Positions 16,770 through 24,616 of a stretch of 64,000 nt of DNA are shown here, one piece after another (the first letter of the stretch is position 1; each line of letters begins with the position of its first letter). The position numbers and the translations under genes were made by a program. The stretch lies in the NCBI GenBank assembly GCA_016716325.1, contig JADJWO010000001.1, positions 744,001-808,000 of the forward strand, written 5' to 3'. The DNA comes from Nitrosomonadales bacterium (GTDB taxonomy: Bacteria > Pseudomonadota > Gammaproteobacteria > Burkholderiales > Gallionellaceae). The notes under the pieces were generated by a model. The model had not been told where the DNA came from and made no database searches. It saw nothing but the letters and a program-made list of their open reading frames with translations.

Positions 16770-18680
16770 TTACCCCTTGCGCCTCTCAAGCTCTTCCCAG
16801 CGCGCCATCGCAGCCATGATCTCCGCCTCGATCTCCTCGTTGCGTGCCTGCAACTGCCTCGCGCGTTTCGTGTCGTCCCGGTAGATGGAACCATCGGCCA
16901 GATGCGCGGTAATGTCGATCTGTTCCTGTTCCAGCGCCTCGATACGTTTGGGCAATTCATCAAGTTCGCGCTGATCCTTGAAACCGATCTTCCCGGCAGG
17001 CTTCGGCTTCTCGACCGGCACAATCTTCTCCTTTGCCGGCGTCGGGACAGATGGCTTTCCGGCGGCGATGCCGGCCTGGTATTGCTTGACGCGCACCCAG
17101 TCCTCGTAACCGCCGACATATTCGATCAGCTTGCCGTCACCCTCGAACGCGATCACCTGCGTGACGACATTGTCGAGAAAGGCGCGATCATGGCTGACCA
17201 GAAACAGCGTACCGTCATAGTTCGCCAGCAACTCCTCCAGCAGCTCCAGCGTCTCGATGTCGAGGTCGTTGGTCGGTTCGTCCAGCACCAGCACGTTGGC
17301 CGGTTGGGTAAACAACCGTGCCAGCAGCAGGCGGTTGCGTTCGCCACCGGAACAACTCTTCACCGGAGACCGCGCGCGTTCCGGCGCGAACAGGAAGTCG
17401 CCGAGATAGCTGATGACATGCTTCTTCTGTCCACCGATCTCGATGTAATCCGAGCCCTGGCTGATGGTGTCGGCCAGCGTCGCTTCGTCGTCAAGCTGTG
17501 CGCGCAGCTGGTCAAAATAGGCCACCGCGATCTTGGTGCCCAGCTTCACGCTGCCGCTGTCCGGCGACAATTCGCCGAGGATGATCTTGAGTAATGTGCT
17601 TTTGCCCGCACCGTTCGGCCCGAGCAGGCCGATCTTGTCGCCGCGCTGGATGCGGCAGGAGAAATCGTCGATGAGTTTGCGTTCGCCATACGATTTGCTG
17701 ACATTGGTCAGCTCCGCGACCAGCTTGCCGGAACGCTCCCCGCTATCCACGCTCATCTCGACCTTGCCGATCTTCTCGCGGCGCGCGGCACGCTCGCGGC
17801 GCAACTGCTCAAGGCGCAACACGCGACCCTCGTTGCGGGTACGGCGCGCCTTGATGCCCTGGCGTATCCACACCTCCTCCTGCGCCAGCACCTTATCGAA
17901 CTTGGCATTCACCACCGCCTCGTCCGCCAGCATGCGTTCCTTGATCGCCTGATAGGCGGAAAAATTTCCCGGGAAACTCGTCAGCCTGCCGCGATCCAGT
18001 TCGACGATGCGCGTCGCCACATTGTCCAGAAAACGACGGTCATGGGTGACGAACAGCACTGCACCCTTGAAGTCGTTGAGCAACCCTTCCAGCCATTCGA
18101 TGGAAGCGAAATCCAGATGATTGGTCGGCTCGTCGAGGATCAGCACATCTGGCTCCGCCACCAGCGCCTGAGCCAGAGCGACGCGCTTGCGCTGACCGCC
18201 GGACAGTTTGCCGACTTGCTTGTCCGCATCCAATTCCAACTTGCTGATCGCAGTCTCTATACGTGCCTGCACCGACCAGCCGTCCTGTGCTTCGAGTTGC
18301 GTCTGCAGATGCTGCATATCCTCCAGCAGCTTGTCGTAATCCGCGTCCGGCTCGGAAAGCTGGTGGGACACCAGATGATAGTCGTGCAGCAGTTTCTGCA
18401 ACTTACCCATGCCTTTCGCCACCGCGTCGAACACCGTATCGTCGGCATCCAGCACCGGCTCCTGACTGACATGACAGATGCGGGCGGTCGGCGCACGCCA
18501 CACCACCCCGTCATCGAGTGTGCCCTGCCCCGCCAACACGCGCATCATGCTGGACTTGCCGCCGCCGTTGCGCCCGATCAGGCCGACGCGCTCGCCCTCG
18601 TCGAGCTGAAAATCCGCATGGTCCAGCAACGCGACATGGCCGAACGAAAGACATGCCTTGTCCAGAGTGATGAATGGCAT
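16770..18680 (-). CDS. uup: ABC-F family ATPase, Uup type
   Basis: A 636-residue soluble protein with two ABC ATPase domains and no membrane segments. Walker A motifs are GRNGGGKSS (about residue 37) and GPNGAGKST (about 352). Both domains carry the LSGGQ-type signature (LSGGQRKRVALA; CSGGERNRLLLA) and a Walker B LDEPTNHLD/LDEPTNDLD. A C-terminal coiled-coil extension (about 565-636) marks the Uup branch, which is linked to ribosomes and to DNA-branch intermediates. The next gene in the same direction begins 6 bp upstream of its start, suggesting an operon with the small membrane protein and peroxiredoxin. Confidence 0.9.
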   Translation of the reverse strand: MPFITLDKACLSFGHVALLDHADFQLDEGERVGLIGRNGGGKSSMMRVLAGQGTLDDGVVWRAPTARICHVSQEPVLDADDTVFDAVAKGMGKLQKLLHDYHLVSHQLSEPDADYDKLLEDMQHLQTQLEAQDGWSVQARIETAISKLELDADKQVGKLSGGQRKRVALAQALVAEPDVLILDEPTNHLDFASIEWLEGLLNDFKGAVLFVTHDRRFLDNVATRIVELDRGRLTSFPGNFSAYQAIKERMLADEAVVNAKFDKVLAQEEVWIRQGIKARRTRNEGRVLRLEQLRRERAARREKIGKVEMSVDSGERSGKLVAELTNVSKSYGERKLIDDFSCRIQRGDKIGLLGPNGAGKSTLLKIILGELSPDSGSVKLGTKIAVAYFDQLRAQLDDEATLADTISQGSDYIEIGGQKKHVISYLGDFLFAPERARSPVKSCSGGERNRLLLARLFTQPANVLVLDEPTNDLDIETLELLEELLANYDGTLFLVSHDRAFLDNVVTQVIAFEGDGKLIEYVGGYEDWVRVKQYQAGIAAGKPSVPTPAKEKIVPVEKPKPAGKIGFKDQRELDELPKRIEALEQEQIDITAHLADGSIYRDDTKRARQLQARNEEIEAEIMAAMARWEELERRKG

Positions 18681-18686
18681 GGCGGC

Positions 18687-19124
18687 CTACTGCTTCGGTG
18701 GCAGGGAGGATTGGTAGAGGAAAGAGAATCCGACCACCCAGCAGCCGGTCGCCAACAGACCGAACGCATAAGTGAAACGATCCAGTACCAGCCGCATATC
18801 GGGATTCTCGATCAGGGGGTGAGTGAGCTGGAAGATGATGAACAAGGTCGCCAACAGATTGGCTGCCAGCACCACGCGGTGGCCGAAGCCGAAACCGCTG
18901 CCACCTTGCTTACCCTCCGGCGGCAGCGAGCCGCGAAAATGCAACACCAGATACACCGCTCCGAACAGCAACAATGCCCCCACGATACGGCCGGGAATGT
19001 CTCCCTCGAAAGTATTGATGCCGAGCAGTTCCAGCACCATGCGCCCGACAAAGGCCACCCAGCCCATCACCAGCGTCATCGGGATGAAGAACCATGCCAT
19101 GAACAAATTCGCCTTGTACTTCAT
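18687..19124 (-). CDS. Membrane protein of unknown function
   Basis: A 145-residue protein I do not recognise. It has four clear hydrophobic segments, at about residues 8-32, 47-64, 84-100 and 115-138, so it is most likely an integral inner-membrane protein. No catalytic motif is visible. Its start overlaps the peroxiredoxin stop by one base (TAATG), and its stop lies 6 bp before the ABC-F gene, so it is almost certainly cotranscribed with both. A role linked to envelope oxidative stress is only a guess from the neighbour. Confidence 0.75.
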   Translation of the reverse strand: MKYKANLFMAWFFIPMTLVMGWVAFVGRMVLELLGINTFEGDIPGRIVGALLLFGAVYLVLHFRGSLPPEGKQGGSGFGFGHRVVLAANLLATLFIIFQLTHPLIENPDMRLVLDRFTYAFGLLATGCWVVGFSFLYQSSLPPKQ

Positions 19125-19669
19125 TACTGCCTGCTCCCTTTGGTCAGTTGCTGCAAATCGTTGATGATATCTTTCGAGTGCCGAGAAGTTTCCACGGCCA
19201 GGTAAATCTTCGCCACCTTGCCCTGCGGGTCGATCAGGAAAGTATAGCGGCGTGCGACTTTCAGGATTCCCAGATTCAGCAATGCCCCGTAACGTTCGGC
19301 CGTTTCAGTCGTCTCATCCGCCAGCAACGGGAACGGCAAGTGGTATTTCTTCGCGAATTCCGCATGACTCGCGGTATCGTCCACGCTGACACCCACCACC
19401 TGCGCACCCAGTTCGGCGATCTGGTTCAGGTCGTCGCGGAACGCGCAGGCCTCCTTTGTGCAACCCGGCGTATCGTCCTTCGGGTAGAAGTACAGCACCA
19501 GCCATTTGCCGCGAAAATCCTTCAGCGCATGCTGACTGCCGCTCTGGTCCGGCAGGTTGAAATCCGGCGCGGGGCCGCCTACCTGCGGCAGTTCACCCGC
19601 CCGCGCGGCACGGGCAACGAACAGAGCCGCAAATACGACCACCATGGCAATCAGCACCAACCACTTCAT
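19124..19669 (-). CDS. Exported or membrane-anchored peroxiredoxin (Bcp/PrxQ type)
   Basis: A 181-residue thiol peroxidase of the AhpC/Bcp group. The peroxidatic cysteine is in YPKDDTPGCTKEACAF (about residues 62-77), and the next cysteine five residues later gives the PrxQ CxxxxC pair. Unlike cytoplasmic Bcp, it starts with a hydrophobic segment (residues 3-20) ending ARAARAG, so the enzyme probably acts in the periplasm, either cleaved or anchored. GVSVDD and PFPLLADE blocks follow. It is first in the three-gene run with the membrane protein and Uup. Confidence 0.88.
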   Translation of the reverse strand: MKWLVLIAMVVVFAALFVARAARAGELPQVGGPAPDFNLPDQSGSQHALKDFRGKWLVLYFYPKDDTPGCTKEACAFRDDLNQIAELGAQVVGVSVDDTASHAEFAKKYHLPFPLLADETTETAERYGALLNLGILKVARRYTFLIDPQGKVAKIYLAVETSRHSKDIINDLQQLTKGSRQ

Positions 19670-19772
19670 CTGTTCTCCTTGTTCGCGTTCGACTCATGCA
19701 AGGCGCGCATAATACCAGCGGGCGGTTTTGATTACCGCGCGTTTCCGTTAGAATGCGCGCCTTGTTCCAGTT

Positions 19773-19847
19773 GTCCTCGTAGTTAAATGGATATAACCGG
19801 CCCCTCCTAAGGGTCAATTACAGGTTCGATTCCTGTCGAGGACGCCA
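19773..19847 (+). tRNA. tRNA-Arg (anticodon CCT)
   Basis: The acceptor GTCCTCG pairs with CGAGGAC. D-arm GTTA/TAAC, anticodon stem GGCCC/GGGTC with loop CTCCTAA (anticodon CCT, decoding AGG) and T-arm ACAGG-TTCGATT-CCTGT all fold. Discriminator G and an encoded CCA end the gene. It stands alone. Confidence 0.95.
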
Positions 19848-20029
19848 TATATCCGCATCATCCGGCACTCCCGCCACTGTGATCTCCCGCTCCTATCGCA
19901 CGCCATCAGGGAACTCTTTTGCCAAAACCCCGTCTGAAGCATGCCCGTCGTTATATCGATGCGATTGAAACTGCGATCGCGATGGAACGAAACGGGTGAG
20001 AAGTTCCAATCAATGAAAGAGGTGTAGAA

Positions 20030-20140
20030 ATGAAAAAAGCTTATTCCGCTATTGCCAGGTTTGTGCGTTGGGTCGTCGCAGGCGTCGTGTCGTTCGTCGT
20101 CGCCCTCCCCACCTACGTTTCGTTCAGCGCCTCCGTGTAA
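20030..20140 (+). CDS. Small 36-residue membrane peptide (hypothetical)
   Basis: An ATG preceded by AGAGGTG opens a 36-codon frame ending in TAA. The peptide starts MKKAYSAIARFVRWV and has one hydrophobic segment (about residues 14-30) with a short basic N-terminus, so it could sit in the inner membrane. It is followed 9 bp later by a strong intrinsic terminator on the same strand. That makes a compact ORF-plus-terminator unit between tRNA-Arg and the aldolase gene. No family recognised; the case rests on ribosome site, composition and terminator. Confidence 0.5.
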   Translation: MKKAYSAIARFVRWVVAGVVSFVVALPTYVSFSASV

Positions 20141-20149
20141 TCCCATAGC

Positions 20150-20182
20150 CCGTCCCGGTCGCGTGCCGGGACGGCGCCTTTT
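20150..20182 (+). terminator. Intrinsic terminator after the small ORF
   Basis: A perfect 9-bp stem CCGTCCCGG / CCGGGACGG, 7-base loop, then CGCC and TTTT. It faces plus and ends a transcript covering the small ORF (and possibly tRNA-Arg). It also lies just past the aldolase stop on the other strand. Confidence 0.75.
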
Positions 20183-20191
20183 CCATATCCC

Positions 20192-20833
20192 CTATTGCTT
20201 CGGTTTGCCGTAATCGGCGAATTTTTCCTGCGCCTGCCGGAATTGTTCGGCGGTCAGCAGGTACGGGTGTCCGAGCTGCGAGGCGCGCAGGTATAGCTCG
20301 CACAGGTTTTCCACTTCCACCGCGATCTTGAACGCTTCGGCGAGGTTTTTGCCCGCCGCGATCATGCCGTGGTTCGCCAGCAGGCAAGCCTTGCGATCCT
20401 TCATCGCGATCAGCGCATTATCGGACAGCGCCTGTGTGCCGAAGGTCGCATAGTCCGCGCAGCGGATGGTATCGCCGCCCGCCAGTGCGATCATGTAATG
20501 GAACGGCGGGATGTCCTTGCGCAGGCAGGCCAGCGTGCTGGCCGCGACGGAATGCGTATGGACGACCGCACCGAACTCCGGGCGCTGCATCAGTATGTCG
20601 CGGTGGAACAACCATTCGCTGGACGGACGCCAGCGCCCCTGCGTACTGCCGTCGAAATCCACGAACACGATATCGTCCGCCGTCAGTTCTTCCGCATCCA
20701 TTCCGGAGGGCGTGACCAGAAAGCCGCTGCCATGCCGCGCCGACAGGTTGCCGGCCGTGCCACGGTTGAGCCCTTGCACGTCCAGTTTCTTCGCGATGCG
20801 CACCAGTTCGTCGCGCAGTTCATATTCGTTCAT
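20192..20833 (-). CDS. Class II aldolase, FucA/Ald2 type
   Basis: A 213-residue class II aldolase close to L-fuculose-1-phosphate aldolase. Shared blocks include GLNRGTAGNLS, the catalytic acid in PSSEWLFH, the zinc ligands HTHS and NHG, and ADYATFGT. No fucose genes are nearby. Instead it follows mtnA and mtnP, so its likely substrate is 5-methylthioribulose-1-phosphate or 5-deoxyribulose-1-phosphate, cleaved to DHAP and an aldehyde as in the known DHAP shunt. An MtnB dehydratase belongs to the same superfamily, but the sequence is FucA-like and no mtnC or mtnD is seen. The ATG at 20833 is preferred over an upstream TTG. Confidence 0.85.
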   Translation of the reverse strand: MNEYELRDELVRIAKKLDVQGLNRGTAGNLSARHGSGFLVTPSGMDAEELTADDIVFVDFDGSTQGRWRPSSEWLFHRDILMQRPEFGAVVHTHSVAASTLACLRKDIPPFHYMIALAGGDTIRCADYATFGTQALSDNALIAMKDRKACLLANHGMIAAGKNLAEAFKIAVEVENLCELYLRASQLGHPYLLTAEQFRQAQEKFADYGKPKQ

Positions 20834-20863
20834 CTCGAATCGTCCATTCAAATCAAAAACAGC

Positions 20864-20890
20864 GTCATTCCCGCGCAGGCGGGAATCCAG
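20864..20890 (+). repeat. dRS3-like palindromic repeat, copy 1
   Basis: ATTCCCGC-GCAG-GCGGGAAT flanked by GTC on the left and CCAG on the right. This 20-bp palindrome core is the same as the dRS3 repeat known from Neisseria and is common in other betaproteobacteria. It forms an inverted pair with 20960-20986 in the gap between mtnA and the aldolase gene. Confidence 0.85.
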
Positions 20891-20959
20891 TTAATCGAAA
20901 AAATCCCCGCGTAGCGGGACAGAATCAATATCTTGTCGCTTCGCGGAATCATTGTTTCG

Positions 20960-20986
20960 CTGGATTCCCGCGCAGGCGGGAATGAC
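20960..20986 (-). repeat. dRS3-like palindromic repeat, copy 2
   Basis: The outer flanks (CTGG on the left, GAC on the right) are the mirror image of copy 1, so the two copies are inverted with about 70 bp between them. The four-base centre GCAG is, however, in the same orientation as in copy 1. Confidence 0.85.
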
Positions 20987-21009
20987 AGGATATAACGGGT
21001 GATCTGGAT

Positions 21010-22098
21010 TCATCTCACGTCCTCGTGCAGAGCCCGCATCGCCTCCGCGTTCGCGGCCACCACGCCGCGCTCGGTGATCAGTCCCGTCACCAGCCGCGCC
21101 GGCGTCACGTCGAAACCGTAATTGGCCGCACTTGAACCCCTTGGGGTCAACTGCACGCTGCGCACCTGCCCGTCGTCGCACAGCCCGGCGATATGCGTCA
21201 CCTCTTCTTGCGCGCGCTCCTCGATGGGGATCTCCTTCACCCCGTCCTGTATCGTCCAGTCTATCGTCGGCGTGGGCAGCGCGACGTAGAACGGCACGCC
21301 GTTGTCATGCGCGGCCAGCGCCTTCAGGTAAGTGCCAATCTTGTTGCACACATCGCCGCGCGCGGTGACGCGGTCGGTGCCGACGATGGCCATGTCCACC
21401 ATGCCGTGCTGCATCAAATGCCCGCCGGTGTTGTCCGCGATCACCGTATGCGGCACTCCGTGCTGCCCCAGCTCCCACGCGGTCAGGCTGGCGCCCTGGT
21501 TGCGCGGGCGGGTCTCGTCCACCCACACATGCAAAGGTATGCCCGCGTCGAACGCCTTGTAGATCGGCGCCAGCGCCGTGCCCCAGTCCACTGTCGCCAG
21601 CCAGCCGGCATTGCAGTGAGTCAATATATTCACCGTTGCTTTTTTCTTGTCATGCATCGCGCGGATCAGTTCGCAGCCATGCTCACCCAAACTGGAACAG
21701 ATCGCCACATCCTCGTCGGCGATACGTGCCGCTTCCTGCCATGCTGCCGCAGCGCGCTCGGCTTCCGGCAAGGGAGCTAAAAATGCGCGCATCCGCTCCA
21801 CACCCCAGCGCAGGTTCACCGCCGTCGGTCGCGCCAGCAACAACTTGTCGCAGCTCGCCTTCAGCGCCGCGTCCGAGGCATGATCTTTCATCGACAGCGC
21901 CACGCCATACGCCGCCGTCACCCCGATCAGCGGCGCGCCGCGCACCTGCATGTCCTTGATCGCACGTTCGGCATCGCGCATCGTTTCCAGCCGTAGCGTC
22001 TCGAAGATATGCGGGAGTTTCGTCTGGTCGATGATGTCCACTGCCGCATTGTCGGCAGTGGACCAGATGGTGCGATAGGGGGTGCCGTTGATTTTCAT
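21010..22098 (-). CDS. mtnA: S-methyl-5-thioribose-1-phosphate isomerase
   Basis: A 362-residue MtnA, an eIF2B-like isomerase that converts 5-methylthioribose-1-phosphate to the ribulose form; it also accepts 5-deoxyribose-1-phosphate. The catalytic cysteine lies in ILTHCNAGWLATVDWGTA and the catalytic aspartate in GTDRVTARGDVCNKIGTY. The N-terminal RGAPLIGVTAAYG and the ADNTGGHLM segment fit the family. The ATG directly abuts the stop of the upstream AT-rich gene. It sits between mtnP/apt upstream and the FucA-type aldolase downstream. Confidence 0.95.
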   Translation of the reverse strand: MKINGTPYRTIWSTADNAAVDIIDQTKLPHIFETLRLETMRDAERAIKDMQVRGAPLIGVTAAYGVALSMKDHASDAALKASCDKLLLARPTAVNLRWGVERMRAFLAPLPEAERAAAAWQEAARIADEDVAICSSLGEHGCELIRAMHDKKKATVNILTHCNAGWLATVDWGTALAPIYKAFDAGIPLHVWVDETRPRNQGASLTAWELGQHGVPHTVIADNTGGHLMQHGMVDMAIVGTDRVTARGDVCNKIGTYLKALAAHDNGVPFYVALPTPTIDWTIQDGVKEIPIEERAQEEVTHIAGLCDDGQVRSVQLTPRGSSAANYGFDVTPARLVTGLITERGVVAANAEAMRALHEDVR

Positions 22099-23076
22099 TT
22101 ATTTACTCGTATTCCCTTCTTCGTGCGCCTTCAATATGCCATTCAACTCGCCTCTAGTAGCCAAACCGATTTGAGCTTCATCTATCACGAAATCCATACT
22201 CAAATTCATAATGCCAGGAGAGAAAGACCAAGGTTTTTCAAAGTCGCTATCTTCAGTTGGCCGAACAAATTTACATTTCCCGGCTCCAATTCCGTTTGCG
22301 ATCTTAAGCGCGGAGATTATGTTATTGATGGACATGCAAACCAACTGTAGTTGCAAGGCCACCCTCTCCACTCTCCAATTCAAGGAAACTTTTCTCGATC
22401 TTAAATTTCTATTTTTCTTTATTCCTGCGATTGGCTCTAATCTAAGAAACTTTGTGCCATGCTCAGAACTACCAAGTGATTTCATCTCTTCTTCTGGGGG
22501 CGGCACGCCATATTCATGCTCTATTCCTACCGACATAGAGAAACCACCAGATCGCACCCTGAACCCATGCTTCAAACTGTTGTACTCATCAATATTCTTG
22601 TCATCCAAAAACTCGTTAGCGAGCATCCCCCAAAATTTGGCAAAAAGTTTTTTTGTAGAATCCGCCCGTTCGGTATTCGGCATATATCCATAAAAAATCA
22701 ATTCAGCCACTGAATTCAGCGATACTTTATCAATATTTAACTTCGTGAAAGTTTTTTGATTCCCATCCGCAATTTTTTGGATTAGAGAACGAAGTTCTTC
22801 TGTATGGCATTTCGCCACCCATGCGTACGCACAATTAGGTGCTTGAATATATGCGCCGAGCAAAGAGAAGAATGTTTCTACCGCATGATGCAACGTTGTT
22901 CTGAGAGCTATTGATGCTCTTTTTTCGTCCTCCGCATTCAAATGTAAATTCAGCAGGTATTCAAAGTAGTCAACATCAATGCCTTCAATAAATTCCAAGT
23001 TCCTTTTTTCTAAATCGACCTCCCAAATACAATAAGGCTCTTCATTGACAACGATAATTGTATTTTGCAGAGTCAT
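22099..23076 (-). CDS. Hypothetical protein, AT-rich, probably acquired
   Basis: A 325-residue protein I do not recognise. It has no signal peptide and no membrane segment; charged and aromatic residues dominate and no enzymatic motif stands out. Its base composition is clearly richer in A+T than every neighbour (many AAA, AAT, TTT and ATA codons), so it is probably acquired. Yet it fits tightly in the operon: 5 bp after apt and directly abutting mtnA. Insertion without disrupting either gene suggests replacement or in-operon capture. Its ribosome site is weak; translation may depend on apt. Confidence 0.7.
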   Translation of the reverse strand: MTLQNTIIVVNEEPYCIWEVDLEKRNLEFIEGIDVDYFEYLLNLHLNAEDEKRASIALRTTLHHAVETFFSLLGAYIQAPNCAYAWVAKCHTEELRSLIQKIADGNQKTFTKLNIDKVSLNSVAELIFYGYMPNTERADSTKKLFAKFWGMLANEFLDDKNIDEYNSLKHGFRVRSGGFSMSVGIEHEYGVPPPEEEMKSLGSSEHGTKFLRLEPIAGIKKNRNLRSRKVSLNWRVERVALQLQLVCMSINNIISALKIANGIGAGKCKFVRPTEDSDFEKPWSFSPGIMNLSMDFVIDEAQIGLATRGELNGILKAHEEGNTSK

Positions 23077-23081
23077 TACGT

Positions 23082-23609
23082 TTAGTCGCCCTCAAATTCG
23101 CACAACGCAAAAACCTTCTGCCCCATCTTCTCCAGCCTTGTCCGTCCGCCTATGTCCGGCAGGTCGATGACGAAGCAGCATTCAACGATCTGGCCGCCCA
23201 TCTTCTCGATCAGCTTGCAGGCGGCTTCGGCGGTGCCGCCGGTGGCGATCAGGTCGTCCACCAGCAATATCCGCTCGCCTTTTGAAACAGCGTCGGTGTG
23301 GATCTCGATGCGGTCGGTGCCGTATTCAAGCTCGTAGTCGTGGCCGATGGTCTCGGCGGGCAGCTTGCCTTTCTTGCGGATCGGGACGAAGCCCTTGCCC
23401 AGCGCGAAGGCCAGCGGTGCGCCGAGGATGAAGCCGCGCGATTCGATGCCGGCGATCTTGTCGATCTTCTGATCCTTGTAGCGGCGCACCAGTTCGTCGA
23501 TGGTGACCTTGAACCCGATGGGGTCCTTGAGCAGCGTGGTGATATCGCGGAACTGGATGCCCTGTTTGGGATAGTGGGGAACGGTGCGGATTCTGGATTT
23601 GATAGGCAT
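23082..23609 (-). CDS. apt: Adenine phosphoribosyltransferase
   Basis: A 175-residue Apt, which makes AMP from adenine and PRPP. The PRPP-binding motif ILLVDDLIATGGTAEA and the IESRGFILGAPLA block are intact. Length is standard. Placed between mtnP and mtnA, it would recapture the adenine that MTA phosphorylase releases, giving the operon a full purine-return step. The upstream gap to mtnP (118 bp) contains one copy of the CACGAAG palindromic repeat. Confidence 0.96.
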   Translation of the reverse strand: MPIKSRIRTVPHYPKQGIQFRDITTLLKDPIGFKVTIDELVRRYKDQKIDKIAGIESRGFILGAPLAFALGKGFVPIRKKGKLPAETIGHDYELEYGTDRIEIHTDAVSKGERILLVDDLIATGGTAEAACKLIEKMGGQIVECCFVIDLPDIGGRTRLEKMGQKVFALCEFEGD

Positions 23610-23643
23610 ATTTCTCTTCCTCTGGCTCTGAATAAAAACCCGT

Positions 23644-23719
23644 TAATCACGAAGCACGCGAAGTACAAGGAGAAACTGAAACCGGATTTCTTCGTGCCCT
23701 CTGTGTCCTTCGTGGTAAA
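23644..23719. repeat. CACGAAG palindromic repeat, short copy
   Basis: Left arm ATCACGAAGCACGCGAAG and right arm TTCGTGCCCTCTGTGTCC then TTCGTGGT form a degenerate inverted pair with about 20 bp between. The same arms bracket the GxxExxY gene at 26403-26843 and occur again at 31766-31888. This copy lies in the mtnP-apt gap and contains no gene. Confidence 0.8.
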
Positions 23720-23727
23720 GATATTTG

Positions 23728-24606
23728 CTATTTCAACATCCGCCCGGCCACGGCAGACAGTTTCGCGATCATCTTCGCATCGCGCGTTTCGGGTGCGGTG
23801 ATGATGGCGTATTGCAGCGCGCTGCGGCAGCCGCAGTCGCAGGCTTGCGCGTCGTTGCCCACCAGCGGCGCGACGGTCTTCACCAGTACGCGCGCACGAT
23901 CGGCGTTCTCCAGCAGCACCTTGACGATGGCGTCCACGGTGACATCGTCGTGGTTGGGGTGCCAGCAGTCGTAGTCGGTGACCATCGCGACCGTCGCGTA
24001 GCAGAGCTCGGCCTCGCGCGCGAGTTTGGCCTCGGGCATGTTGGTCATGCCGATCACATCGCAATTCCACGAGCGGTAGAGTTCGGACTCGGCCAGGCTT
24101 GAGAACTGGGGGCCTTCCATCACCAGGTAGGTGCCGCCACGCGACACCTGTATGCCGGCTTCCTGCGCGGCCGCGTGCAGGTGGTCGCCCAAGCGTTTGC
24201 ATACCGGATGAGCCATCGACACATGCGCGACCAGGCCGTTGCCGAAGAAGCTCTTCTCGCGCGCGAAGGTGCGGTCGATGAACTGGTCGACGATGACGAA
24301 GGTGCCGGGAGCAAGGTGCTCACGCAGCGAGCCGACCGCGCTGACCGAGACGACGTCGGTCACGCCGAGGCGTTTCAGCGCATCGATGTTGGCGCGGAAG
24401 TTGATGTCGGTGGGAGACAGCCGGTGCCCGCGCCCGTGGCGCGGCAGGAAAGCGATGGGCTGGCCGTCCAGCTCGCCCACCAGTACCTCGTCCGACGGCT
24501 CGCCGAACGGAGATTCGACCTTCACCCAGCGCGTGTTTTCCAGTCCTTCGATGTTGTATACGCCGCTACCACCGATAACGGCCAGCATCCCGTTCCCTGT
24601 TGTCAT
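23728..24606 (-). CDS. mtnP: S-methyl-5'-thioadenosine phosphorylase
   Basis: A 292-residue phosphorylase that splits methylthioadenosine (and often 5'-deoxyadenosine) with phosphate, releasing adenine. Family blocks: GGSGVY near the start, LPRHGRGH, SVSAVGSL, EGPQFSSLAESELYR and VTDYDCWHPNHDDV, the last typical of MTA rather than inosine/guanosine phosphorylases. The ATG at 24606 follows AGGAAGG. The product can go to MtnA and the adenine to Apt, both encoded downstream. The start is 10 bp after the PilZ gene, but that neighbour need not share its function. Confidence 0.92.
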   Translation of the reverse strand: MTTGNGMLAVIGGSGVYNIEGLENTRWVKVESPFGEPSDEVLVGELDGQPIAFLPRHGRGHRLSPTDINFRANIDALKRLGVTDVVSVSAVGSLREHLAPGTFVIVDQFIDRTFAREKSFFGNGLVAHVSMAHPVCKRLGDHLHAAAQEAGIQVSRGGTYLVMEGPQFSSLAESELYRSWNCDVIGMTNMPEAKLAREAELCYATVAMVTDYDCWHPNHDDVTVDAIVKVLLENADRARVLVKTVAPLVGNDAQACDCGCRSALQYAIITAPETRDAKMIAKLSAVAGRMLK

Positions 24607-24616
24607 GTTCGCCTTC

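Noticed and set aside
18042..19205. A 387-codon plus-strand frame opposite uup and the membrane protein
   Set aside because: It crosses three real minus-strand genes and shows no family motifs.
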